Made by a program: the position numbers and the translations under genes. Source: CBDFHC01 sp965247585 (GTDB lineage: Bacteria; Chloroflexota; Dehalococcoidia; Lucifugimonadales; GCA-2712585). From it: a stretch of 64,000 bases of DNA. The stretch covers positions 558,001 to 622,000 of the forward strand of contig CBDFHC010000004.1 of NCBI GenBank assembly GCA_965247585.1. Direction: 5' to 3'. Positions 32,465 through 40,436 of this stretch are shown here, piece by piece (within the stretch, counting starts at the first letter, position 1; each line of letters opens with the position of its first letter). The notes beneath the pieces were generated by a model that had not been told where the DNA came from, ran no database searches, and worked only from the letters and a program-made list of their open reading frames with translations.

Positions 32465-34174
32465 ATGGCTGAGTATGACCTGGTAGTTCGCGGCGGGACG
32501 GTGGTGGACGGCACCGGCGTTCCCCGGTTCAAGGCGGACGTGGCGGTGAAGGACGGAAGGATTGTGCAAATTAGCGGCAGGATTCCTGCCGGCGGGGCGA
32601 AGGAGATAGACGCCTCTGGCTGTATTGTGGGCACGGGGGCCATTGACCTGCACACCCACTACGACGCGCAGCTCAACTGGGACCCGTACGCCTCGCTTTC
32701 AGGATGGTTCGGGGTGACGTCGCTGACGATTGGGGAGTGCGGGTTTGGGTTCGCGCCCACCAGGCCGGCGGACCGGGACCTGAACATGCGGATGATGAAC
32801 CGCATTGAGGCGATACCTCTGGAGTCGATGCGTCAGGGGCTACGGTGGGACTGGGAGACGTTCCCGGAGTATATGGACAGCCTGGAGCGGCAGGGGCTGG
32901 GGCTGAACGTGGGGCCGATGTTCCCGTTTTCGCCGATGCGGGGCTATGTGATGGGGATGATGGAAGCGCGGGAGCGGACGTCGGCCACGGAGGCGGAGCT
33001 GAACCAGATGAGGCAGCTCTTCGACGAGGCGATGAAGGCGGGGGCGTTTGGATTTTCGCTGGACAAGAACATGGAGGACCGGCCGGAGGATGGAAGCTTT
33101 CTGCCGAGCCACGTGGCGTCCAGGGAGGAGTTTGTGGCGCTGGCGGAGGTGATGAGCGGGTACGGGGTTGGACACATGGGGCTAACCATGGGCTATGGGC
33201 TGAGCGCAGATGAACAGCGGGAAATACTAGGGACTATGACGGGGATGATGCGGGCCAGCGGGCGGACGCTGTCCGCGCTGGTGATGGACCCCGCGGGAAC
33301 GGGGGAGCTGGCGAAGTGGAAGGAAGAGAGCTGGGGCGAGGGGCTGCCGTTGGTGTTGCAGGACCTGTGCACGCCGCCGGTGGTGGGATTCCAGTTCAAG
33401 CTGTCAGAGTTCAACCTTTACGATTTCATGCCCAACTGGGTGCAGCCATTCATAGGCACGCCGGAGGAGCGGGCGGAGAAGCTCCGGGACGCGGATAACC
33501 GAGAGCTGATGAGGCAAGACGTGGTGGACTGGCCGCACCATCGCACCAACTGGGACCGGCTGCGGGTGCTGGAAACGGTGCACGAGCGGAACGGACAGTA
33601 CGAGGGAATGACGGTGTCCGAGATAGCGAAGGTGGTAGGGAAGACGCCGCTGGACGCGTTCCTGGACCTGGCGCTGGACGAGGGGTTGGAAACGGAGTTC
33701 GCGCTGCCGCTGGTGGTGACGGAGGAGGAGCACAAGGGGCTGGAGCAGCGGCTGCTGGACCCGAACACGCATATCTCGGTATCGGACGGCGGGGCGCACA
33801 CGCGGTTCTCAACCACCAGCGTTTGGCCGGTGTTCTGGCTTTACTACTGGATCAGGGACCGGGAGATCATGAGCCTGGAGCAGGCGCACTACAAGATGAG
33901 CGCGCTGCCGGCGTGGGTGGCGGACTTCAAGGACCGCGGCACGCTGCGGGTGGGTAGTTGGGCAGACATGATTGTTTACGACATGGACAAGTTGGGGCTG
34001 CTGTACGAAAACCCGGTGTATGCGAACGACTTCCCCGGTGGGGAGAAGCGGCTAATACAGAAGCCCACGGGGCTGCGGTATACGATAGTAAACGGGACGG
34101 TGACGTTCGAGGGGAACGACTGCACCGAGGCGCTGCCGGGCAAGCTGTTGCGGAGCTACGATATGGTGGGGTAG
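32465..34174 (+). CDS. N-acyl-D-amino-acid deacylase-like amidohydrolase
   Basis: 569 residues. The beta-sandwich plus barrel arrangement of D-aminoacylases is clear: YDLVVRGGTVVDGTGVPRFK at the start, the metal loop GAIDLHTHYDAQLNWDP, TSLTIGECGFGFAP, and near the end ISVSDGGAHTRFSTTS with the catalytic Asp. The C-terminal sandwich strands follow (LRVGSWADMIVYDMDKLG, LRYTIVNGTVTFEG). This subfamily, widespread in SAR202-like and other soil and marine bacteria, is annotated as D-aminoacylase, but its natural substrates are mostly unknown. It may hydrolyse an amide or cyclic amide in the same route as its neighbours. Confidence 0.88.
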   Translation: MAEYDLVVRGGTVVDGTGVPRFKADVAVKDGRIVQISGRIPAGGAKEIDASGCIVGTGAIDLHTHYDAQLNWDPYASLSGWFGVTSLTIGECGFGFAPTRPADRDLNMRMMNRIEAIPLESMRQGLRWDWETFPEYMDSLERQGLGLNVGPMFPFSPMRGYVMGMMEARERTSATEAELNQMRQLFDEAMKAGAFGFSLDKNMEDRPEDGSFLPSHVASREEFVALAEVMSGYGVGHMGLTMGYGLSADEQREILGTMTGMMRASGRTLSALVMDPAGTGELAKWKEESWGEGLPLVLQDLCTPPVVGFQFKLSEFNLYDFMPNWVQPFIGTPEERAEKLRDADNRELMRQDVVDWPHHRTNWDRLRVLETVHERNGQYEGMTVSEIAKVVGKTPLDAFLDLALDEGLETEFALPLVVTEEEHKGLEQRLLDPNTHISVSDGGAHTRFSTTSVWPVFWLYYWIRDREIMSLEQAHYKMSALPAWVADFKDRGTLRVGSWADMIVYDMDKLGLLYENPVYANDFPGGEKRLIQKPTGLRYTIVNGTVTFEGNDCTEALPGKLLRSYDMVG

Positions 34175-34180
34175 GGGGAG

Positions 34181-34265
34181 ATTCTGAGGGACACTCCTTC
34201 AGCTTTGAGAAGGACAGGCTCTCAGACTCCCGGCAGACGCCACGCAGGTTCCCGGCACTCTCCTG
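34181..34265. repeat. Repeat module C, partial copy
   Basis: ATTCTGAGGGACACTCCTTC, then GCTCTCAGACTCCCGGCAG and GGTTCCCGGCACTCTCCTG. Hairpin 1 has gained an insertion with its own stem (CTTCAGCTTTGAGAAGGAC). It lies in the 225-base gap between two amidohydrolase genes. Confidence 0.65.
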
Positions 34266-34399
34266 TGTGCCAGCATCGGCAGGGCGGTAAGGCGAGATGG
34301 TGAGCATTCCATCGACAAGACCTTTAACGAAGATGGATAGAGGGGAGACCGCAGGGCTATGTCCGGGTCTCCCCTCCTGGATTTGAGAGAGGTATAGGG

Positions 34400-35767
34400 A
34401 TGACGGTAGACGTGCTGATCAGCGGGGGGCTGGTGGTGACGGGAAGCAGCGTCCTGGAGGCGGACCTGGCGATTGAGGGCGGCCGAGTGGCGGGGGTAGT
34501 GCAGCGGGGCCTGATCTCCGAGGCGCGGCGGAGGATTGACGCCACGGGGAAGCTGGTGCTGCCCGGGGCGGTGGACTCGCACTTCCACTGCAAGAACCGG
34601 ACGCCGGTGTCCATTGTGGACGACGTGAGAACAGGGACGAGGTCGGCGGCGCACGGTGGAGTGACAACGGTAATCGCGTACGTGTGGGGCCCGCCGGGAG
34701 AGACCTTCGTGGACGCCATCAGGGCGTTTCGGGAGGACGCGGAGCGGATGGCGGTAACGGACTTCGCCATCCACTGCGGCCTGAGGCCGGACATGGAGCT
34801 GCTACGGGGGATTCCGGAGGTGCTGGGGCTGGGGGTGCGGTCGTTCAAGTTTATGCTGGACTACCGGCGCACGGGGGCGGGGAGGATGTTTGACCCTGAC
34901 CACCTGATTGCGGGGATGGACATTATCAGCAAGGCCGGGGGGCAGGCGATTGTGCACCCGGAGGACGGTTTCCTGATCGACTACCTGGAGGAGCGGGCGA
35001 TTGAGCGGGGCGATACGCAGCCGGGGGACTTCCTGCCGACGCGTCCGTCGCTGGCGGAGGCCACTTCGGCGCGGCAGGTAATTCGTCTAAGTAAGGTGCT
35101 GAATTGCCCGCTTTACTTAGTGCACCTGACGTGCCGGGAGTCGCTGGCGGAGCTGGCGGAGGGGCAGAAGCAGGACCCGCGTCTGAGCGCGGAAACGCAG
35201 ATCCAGTACCTGCTGCTGACGGACGAGGTGATGCACACGCGGGGGCCGCTGGGAAAGATTGGGCCGCCGCTGCGGGCGGACGGGGAGCACGACGCGCTGT
35301 GGCGGGCGGTGTCCGACGGGGTCATCGAGACGATCTCCAGCGACCACGCGCCGTACCTGGAGGCGACGAAGCACGAGGACGAGAATATATTTGACGTGCC
35401 GTTCGGGATGCCCTCGGTGGAGACGCTGCTGCCGCTGACCTATTCGGAAGGGGTGGCCAAGGGCCGGATATCGCTGCCGCGGATGGTGAAGGCGCTGAGC
35501 GAGAACCCGGCCCGGCGGTTCGGGCTGTACCCCCGGAAGGGGAGCCTGGAGCAGGGCGCCGACGCGGACGTGGTGATCCTGGACCCGGAGGCGCGGTGGA
35601 CGGTGAGGGCGGCGGAACTGCACACGGAGGCGGACTTCACGCCGTACGAGGGTTGGACGCTACAGGGCAAGATAGAGACGGTGCTGCTGCGGGGCGAGGT
35701 GCTGGTGGAGGGCGGGGAGCTGCGGCAGGAAGCGGGGTACGGGGGGTTCGTGGCGCAGGGGGGGTAG
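34400..35767 (+). CDS. Dihydroorotase/hydantoinase-type cyclic amidohydrolase
   Basis: 455 residues. The barrel begins VLPGAVDSHFHCKNR with His61 and His63; VRSFKFMLDYR carries Lys150, which fits the carboxylated metal-bridging lysine. Also present are YLVHLTCRESLAEL, IETISSDHAPYLEATKHED with the catalytic Asp, and the C-terminal strand KGSLEQGADADVVILDPEA. The family opens cyclic amides (hydantoins, dihydropyrimidines, dihydroorotate, allantoin). No pyrimidine-biosynthesis genes are adjacent, which argues against a true PyrC. It lies in a set with LLM enzymes and an isochorismatase-type hydrolase, suggesting ring catabolism. Confidence 0.9.
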   Translation: MTVDVLISGGLVVTGSSVLEADLAIEGGRVAGVVQRGLISEARRRIDATGKLVLPGAVDSHFHCKNRTPVSIVDDVRTGTRSAAHGGVTTVIAYVWGPPGETFVDAIRAFREDAERMAVTDFAIHCGLRPDMELLRGIPEVLGLGVRSFKFMLDYRRTGAGRMFDPDHLIAGMDIISKAGGQAIVHPEDGFLIDYLEERAIERGDTQPGDFLPTRPSLAEATSARQVIRLSKVLNCPLYLVHLTCRESLAELAEGQKQDPRLSAETQIQYLLLTDEVMHTRGPLGKIGPPLRADGEHDALWRAVSDGVIETISSDHAPYLEATKHEDENIFDVPFGMPSVETLLPLTYSEGVAKGRISLPRMVKALSENPARRFGLYPRKGSLEQGADADVVILDPEARWTVRAAELHTEADFTPYEGWTLQGKIETVLLRGEVLVEGGELRQEAGYGGFVAQGG

Positions 35768-35843
35768 GGGGAATCTTGGGATGCGGGCGAAAGGGTTGGA
35801 ATTGCGCTCCCCCCCGCCCACAGATTCTTCGATGCTCACGGAC

Positions 35844-35960
35844 GAATTCAGAGCTTGTGAGTAAATTGAGCTGGGAAATAGCAGTGGGCGCCAAGGTTGG
35901 ATGTGCTCTCCCACCACACCCGGATACTTCGATCCTCACGAAAGGGCTCTGAATGACATT
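35844..35960. repeat. Dispersed repeat module A, copy 2
   Basis: GCGCCAAGGTTGGATGTGCT and CTCCCACCACACCCGGATAC are nearly identical to copy 1. A further partial piece (CAGATTCTTCGATGCTCACG) sits just upstream at 35821-35840, so two overlapping fragments lie in tandem. Confidence 0.8.
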
Positions 35961-36009
35961 TGTTAGTGTGGGTGCTATTTTTTGTAAATGACGGGTGAAG
36001 GAGGAGAAC

Positions 36010-37005
36010 ATGGCAGGTGAACCAAAGTTTGGGCTGATGCTACAGGGGACGAACGTGCGGCGGGACGTGGAGATGGCGAAGTACGCCGACCGGCACGGGG
36101 CGGACTCGGTGTGGGTGTTGGAGACACGGCTGGTGGCGGACGCCATAGGGCCGATGGCGGTGTACGCCGCGGCGACGGAGCGGGTGAGGGTAGGATCGGC
36201 GGTGCTGCCGCTGTGGACGCGGAACCCGGCGCTGCTGGCGTCCACGTTCGCGACGCTGGACCTGCTGGCGCCGGGGCGTATGGTGATGGGGCTGGGGGCA
36301 TGGTGGGAGCCGCTGGCCACCCGGGTGGGGGTGAAGCGGCAACGGTCTGTCAGGGCGATGCGGGAGGTTATCGAATCCGTACGGATGCTGCTATCCATGA
36401 AGGAGGAAGTGGACTACGACGGTGACTACGTGCACATGGAGAAGCTGTACCTGGACCACGGTGGGACGCGGCCGCACGACGTGAAAGCGTACATAGGCGC
36501 GGTGGGAGATCAGATGCTACGGCTGACGGGCCGCGTGGCCGACGGGGCGGTACTGAATAGTAACCACACGTCAGGGGCGGTGCGCCGCGCCGTGGACAAG
36601 ATCAAAGCGGGCGCCGACGCGGCGGGACGGTCGCTGGACGAGATAGACCGGATGAAGATTCTGCCGGTGAAGGTTTCGCGGGACAAGAAGGCGTTGCTGG
36701 AGGCGGTGAAGCCGCGGCTGGCGCTGTACCTGGCGCAGCAGCCGCACATAGAGGGTCCCAGCGAGGCGGACCCGGAGCTGGTGCAGCGGATCAAGCAGGT
36801 TATCCGGTGGCCGGCCACGGAGGCGCAAGCGCTGGAAGGGGCGAAGCTGATTCCGGACGCGCTGGCGGAGAGCCTGGGGTGCTACGGGGACGAGGACGAG
36901 GTGCGGGCCAGGCTAAAGGAGTACCGGGAGGCGGGGATGACGGGGCCGATTGTACCGGAGGCGACGACGGAGACGGTGGACTTCCTGGCGAAGGGTGGAT
37001 GGTAA
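36010..37005 (+). CDS. LLM-class F420-dependent oxidoreductase (Mer-like)
   Basis: 331 residues; ATG 36010 follows GGAGGAG. Signature segments are FGLMLQGTNVRRDVEMAKYA, DSVWVLETRLVADAIGPMAV and VRVGSAVLPLWTRNPALLAS, then APGRMVMGLGAWWEPLATRV. The G-x-G-x-W-W-E-P-L stretch and the GAVGDQMLRLTGRVADG region resemble methylenetetrahydromethanopterin-reductase-like proteins that use coenzyme F420. Whether this organism makes F420 is not shown by the window. It sits between the cyclic amidohydrolase and the isochorismatase-family gene and may oxidise the same substrate. Confidence 0.87.
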   Translation: MAGEPKFGLMLQGTNVRRDVEMAKYADRHGADSVWVLETRLVADAIGPMAVYAAATERVRVGSAVLPLWTRNPALLASTFATLDLLAPGRMVMGLGAWWEPLATRVGVKRQRSVRAMREVIESVRMLLSMKEEVDYDGDYVHMEKLYLDHGGTRPHDVKAYIGAVGDQMLRLTGRVADGAVLNSNHTSGAVRRAVDKIKAGADAAGRSLDEIDRMKILPVKVSRDKKALLEAVKPRLALYLAQQPHIEGPSEADPELVQRIKQVIRWPATEAQALEGAKLIPDALAESLGCYGDEDEVRARLKEYREAGMTGPIVPEATTETVDFLAKGGW

Positions 37006-37017
37006 TGGTCGGAGCCA

Positions 37018-37722
37018 TCACGGCGAGGCGGAGGTAAACGCTCCGGCGCGGTCGCCGGAGAGAAGACGCACCAACTCGTCCGTGGTTAGGGTGGCGCCAA
37101 GAATCAGGTCCACGATGCGCAGGGTAGGGTCTTGCAAATCCGGCGCCCAGGACGCTACGCCGTCCGAGGGCACGACGACGTCGAAGTCGCGGACGTAGGC
37201 GTCGAAGATGGTGTGTAGAACGCAGGCGTAAGTGATGGTGCCGGCAATGACGAGGCAGCGGATACCGCGGCGGCGCAGCACCAATTCCAGGTCCGTCTGG
37301 TAGAAAGCGGAGAAGGCGCGCTTAACCACGGTGTACTCGCCGGGGAGGGGGGCGAGGTCGCGGTGGGTGTCGGCGCCCCAGGAGCCCGGGACCAAGGGCG
37401 GCTGCCCCGGGGCGTCCTTATATGCGTCAGAGGTGCGCGGCATAACCTGGTGTAGCGTCTGAACGGTGTTGAATGCGTCTGGGTCACGGATTATCTGGGT
37501 GTGGATCACGAATAATCCGGCGGCGCGGGCGGCGGCCAGCAGCTCCTTCATAGGTGAAAGCGCACCGGAAACCAGGCTGGGTTGAAGGCCGATGGAACCC
37601 ATTCGGTCGCCGTTTCTGGCGTAGAAGCCCTCCGGATGGCAAAAGTCGTTTTGCATGTCCACCATGACCAGGGCGGTCTGCTCCGGGTTCAAGGTGACAC
37701 GGCGGGTAGGGGTGGTGTTCAT
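37018..37722 (-). CDS. Isochorismatase-family cysteine hydrolase
   Basis: 234 residues from ATG 37722 (GGAGTAAG upstream). The catalytic triad is complete: Asp22 in ALVMVDMQNDF, Lys134 in YTVVKRAFSAFYQTDL and Cys167 in AGTITYACVLHT. The family cleaves C-N bonds in amides, ureides and N-carbamoyl compounds (RutB, N-carbamoylsarcosine amidase, nicotinamidase). The HPEG and GSWGAD phrases are usual loop positions. It ends 13 bases after the convergent F420-type gene and diverges from the propeller gene at 37880; the shared 157-base gap holds both promoters. Substrate unknown. Confidence 0.9.
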   Translation of the reverse strand: MNTTPTRRVTLNPEQTALVMVDMQNDFCHPEGFYARNGDRMGSIGLQPSLVSGALSPMKELLAAARAAGLFVIHTQIIRDPDAFNTVQTLHQVMPRTSDAYKDAPGQPPLVPGSWGADTHRDLAPLPGEYTVVKRAFSAFYQTDLELVLRRRGIRCLVIAGTITYACVLHTIFDAYVRDFDVVVPSDGVASWAPDLQDPTLRIVDLILGATLTTDELVRLLSGDRAGAFTSASP

Positions 37723-37879
37723 CTGCTTACTCCGGCTAATTGAGACTTTGTACCTGTGAGCACATGATAACAATCATCTTGTCGGCGAACCCAGTCTTCG
37801 GGAAGGGCCGCGTTGACTGAGGCGATTCCCCTGCCTAGAATCAACCATAAACTCGGGTTTGAATTGGAGAGGTGAGAAG

Positions 37880-38878
37880 ATGGGTAAAGAGTACTCGATA
37901 CTGGTGGGAACGATAGGGGCGGGGCTGTGGCGTAGCTCTGACGGAGGGGCAAGCTTCTCCAAGGTGCGGCGGGAGATGGAGGGAGATAGCCAGGTGTTCA
38001 CGGTGGCGGCGGACCCGTCTGAGAACCGGGTGGTTTACGCCGGCACGGGGGACGGGATATTCCGCAGCGAGGACCGGGGGGCGACGTTCCGGCGGCTGGA
38101 CTCTGAACTAAACGAGTACGCGGTGTGGTCCATAGCGGTGGACCCCTCGGACGGCGGGACGGTGTTCGCGGGCACGCGGCCGGGGGCGCTGTTCCGTTCG
38201 AGGGACGGCGGGGAGAGGTGGGAGAAGCTGCCGGTGGAGATGGCGGAGACGTGCCCTAACGTGCGGATTCCCAGGGTGACGACGGTGGCGGTGGACCCGA
38301 CGGACCGGCGGGTGGTGTGGGCAGGGGTGGAGGTGGACGGGCTGCGCCGCAGTCTGGACGGCGGCGATACGTGGAGCGTGGTGGGGGCCACGGCGGAGCG
38401 GAAAGCCGCCGAAGGAGAGCCCGGGGACCCGGATATCCACGGGCTGGCGGTGAGCAGCGGCGCGCCAGGTACGGTGCTGGTCAACACGCCCATGGAAATG
38501 TTCGTCAGCTCAGACGTGGGGGAGAGCTGGAAGGGGCTGAACGTGAAGGCGTCGTTCCCCATGGTGTACGGCCGCGGGCTGGCGGTGAAGGCGGACGACC
38601 CCAACGTGATCTTTGTGGGAAACGGCGACGGGCCGTCTGGCATGCAGGGGAATGTGCAGAGGTCCAAGGACCGTGGCCAGACGTGGGAGGCGATTTCGAT
38701 GCCGGTGGCGCCGAACTCGCCCATCTGGTGCGTGGCGGCCAACGCGGCGGACCCGGAGCTGCTGGTGTGCTGCAGCCACTTCGGCCAGGTGTTCAACAGC
38801 GATAACGGCGGCGACACGTGGGAGAAGCTGCCTCGGGAGTTCAGCGAGATAAGGGGGCTAGCCTGGCTGCCGAATTAG
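37880..38878 (+). CDS. Seven-bladed Asp-box (BNR/sialidase-like) beta-propeller
   Basis: 332 residues. Seven Asp boxes of the S-x-D-x-G-x-T-W type are seen in order: SSDGGASF, SEDRGATF, SRDGGERW, SLDGGDTW, SSDVGESW, SKDRGQTW and SDNGGDTW. This gives a seven-bladed propeller like those in sialidases, Ycf48 and VPS10. No sialidase Arg triad or catalytic Tyr/Glu pair is evident, so a binding or scaffold role is likelier. There is no signal peptide: the protein begins MGKEYSILVGTIGAGLW. It is embedded in a catabolic island, where such cytoplasmic propellers are often found, function unknown. Confidence 0.85.
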   Translation: MGKEYSILVGTIGAGLWRSSDGGASFSKVRREMEGDSQVFTVAADPSENRVVYAGTGDGIFRSEDRGATFRRLDSELNEYAVWSIAVDPSDGGTVFAGTRPGALFRSRDGGERWEKLPVEMAETCPNVRIPRVTTVAVDPTDRRVVWAGVEVDGLRRSLDGGDTWSVVGATAERKAAEGEPGDPDIHGLAVSSGAPGTVLVNTPMEMFVSSDVGESWKGLNVKASFPMVYGRGLAVKADDPNVIFVGNGDGPSGMQGNVQRSKDRGQTWEAISMPVAPNSPIWCVAANAADPELLVCCSHFGQVFNSDNGGDTWEKLPREFSEIRGLAWLPN

Positions 38879-38943
38879 GGCGGGATGTCACAGGATGCGA
38901 CGATCAGCGAGGTCCGGACAGGGCCGAAGCAAAGGAGCGCTAG

Positions 38944-40101
38944 ATGATAAAGGGCGTGTACTTTTTCAACGAGATGGCCTACTCGGCGTACCCCCAGGAG
39001 GAGGCGGCGCGGCTAGGGTACACGTCGTTCCGGTTCCCGAACAGCCACTTCGACGCAGACACGGCGCACCTGCTATACGGGATGTACCTGGACGAGTTGG
39101 TTTACGCGACGGAGGTGGGGTTCGACGGGGTGGTGATTAACGAGCACCACAACAATCCGCTGAACATGATGCCGGGGATAAACCTGATAGGCGCCATCCT
39201 GGCGCGAAGCACTACGAAGGGGAAGATAGTGCTGCTGGGGAACGTGCTGCCGATCCACGAGAACCCGGTGCGCGTGGCGGAGGAGGTGGCGATGATGGAT
39301 ACCATCTCCGGCGGGCGGGTGATCTGTGGGTTCGTTCGGGGGAACGGGATGGAAAGTCTGGCGGCGAACGTGAACCCGGCGTTCAACCGGGAGCGGTTTA
39401 ATGAGGCGCACGACATCATAATCAAGGCGTGGACGACGCCGGGGCCGTTTCGATGGGAGGGAAACCATTTTCACTATAGGACGATCAACCCCTGGGTGCT
39501 GCCGGTGCAGAAGCCTCACCCGCCCATCTGGGTGCCGGGGATAACCAGCCCGGAGACGATCATCTGGGCGGCACGGCATAGATACACGTACATAGCGCAG
39601 AATACGTCGCTGGAGGGGACGCCCCACATCTGGAAGCTGTACGAGGACACGGCGGCGGAAGAGGGGTACACGCCCACGCGGGACAACTTCGGATACCTGC
39701 AACGGATATTCGTGGCGGACACGGACGAGAAGGCGTACGAGGAGGGGCGGCATTTCTACTGGCAGCTAGGGCGCACCTTCGGGAGGTCGCCGGCGCAATG
39801 GAGGACTCCACCGGGATACCGGAGCAAGGCGGCGGAGATGAGCAAGGCTTCGATCACGGAGGCGGCGTACGGCAGTATTGGGTACGAGGACGCGCAGCAG
39901 ATTGGCCAGGTTATCACGGGGTCTCCGGACACGGTGACCAGGAAGCTGAAGACGATGCTGGACGTGGTGGACCCGTCCTGGCTGGTGCTGTGGGCGCGGG
40001 AGGGGCCGATGGGGCACGGACCGGCGATGCGGTGCCTGGAGCTGCTGGGGCAAGAGGTGATCCCGGCGATAAAGGAGCACGTTTCGGCCAGGGCGGGGTA
40101 A
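38944..40101 (+). CDS. LLM-class flavin monooxygenase (luciferase-like)
   Basis: 385 residues. FDGVVINEHHNNPLNMMPG is the luciferase-type active-site strand with the E-H-H, followed by GKIVLLGNVLPIHENPVRVA, DTISGGRVICGFVRGNGMES and the segment KPHPPIWVPGITSPETI. This subgroup (with two adjacent His after Glu) includes FMNH2-dependent monooxygenases such as RutA-like and alkane/nitrilotriacetate-type enzymes. No separate flavin reductase gene is nearby. A strong terminator follows, making this the last gene of the plus-strand island. Confidence 0.88.
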   Translation: MIKGVYFFNEMAYSAYPQEEAARLGYTSFRFPNSHFDADTAHLLYGMYLDELVYATEVGFDGVVINEHHNNPLNMMPGINLIGAILARSTTKGKIVLLGNVLPIHENPVRVAEEVAMMDTISGGRVICGFVRGNGMESLAANVNPAFNRERFNEAHDIIIKAWTTPGPFRWEGNHFHYRTINPWVLPVQKPHPPIWVPGITSPETIIWAARHRYTYIAQNTSLEGTPHIWKLYEDTAAEEGYTPTRDNFGYLQRIFVADTDEKAYEEGRHFYWQLGRTFGRSPAQWRTPPGYRSKAAEMSKASITEAAYGSIGYEDAQQIGQVITGSPDTVTRKLKTMLDVVDPSWLVLWAREGPMGHGPAMRCLELLGQEVIPAIKEHVSARAG

Positions 40102-40162
40102 AGGGGAGGCAGGGAGGTGTGAGGGGTAGGGAGACGTGCTAAGAGGGGCTTTGAATTGCGGA

Positions 40163-40199
40163 GGCCCGGTTCCCCGGAGCGGGAGAGCCGGGTCTTTTT
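40163..40199 (+). terminator. Rho-independent terminator after the LLM monooxygenase gene
   Basis: GGCCCGG (40163-40169) pairs with CCGGGTC (40188-40194), extended inward by TTCC and GGGAG with a bulge, and is followed by TTTTT. Confidence 0.8.
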
Positions 40200-40436
40200 C
40201 ATTGAGAGATAATGCTGGTCTTCAGGGGAAATCAATGGATTTCGTATTCGTGAAAGAATTCACGTAATCATGGTGGATTCGGAAGCAATCCAAGGCGAAA
40301 CAATGTAGGTTCTGTTAAGAAACGTTGAGTTAGGGATGGTTGCATTAACTTAAGTTAGGTGATAGATTTCGGGCACAGCGCCGTATTGGGCGAACTGTTG
40401 TCTTTTCCGAGGGCAGGCAGAAATAGGAGGCCGGTG
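40200..40436. promoter_or_regulatory. A/T-rich leader of the large surface-protein gene with two palindromes
   Basis: CGTGAA-AGAA-TTCACG (40249-40264) and the perfect 12-base palindrome TAACTTAAGTTA (40346-40357) lie in an otherwise featureless, unusually A/T-rich stretch. Both are operator candidates. No clear -35/-10 pair was found. Confidence 0.4.

Noticed and set aside
35097..35130. Inverted repeat CTAAGTAA/TTACTTAG inside the cyclic amidohydrolase gene
   Set aside because: It lies within a conserved coding segment, is only 8 bases per arm and has no neighbouring signal; chance is sufficient.
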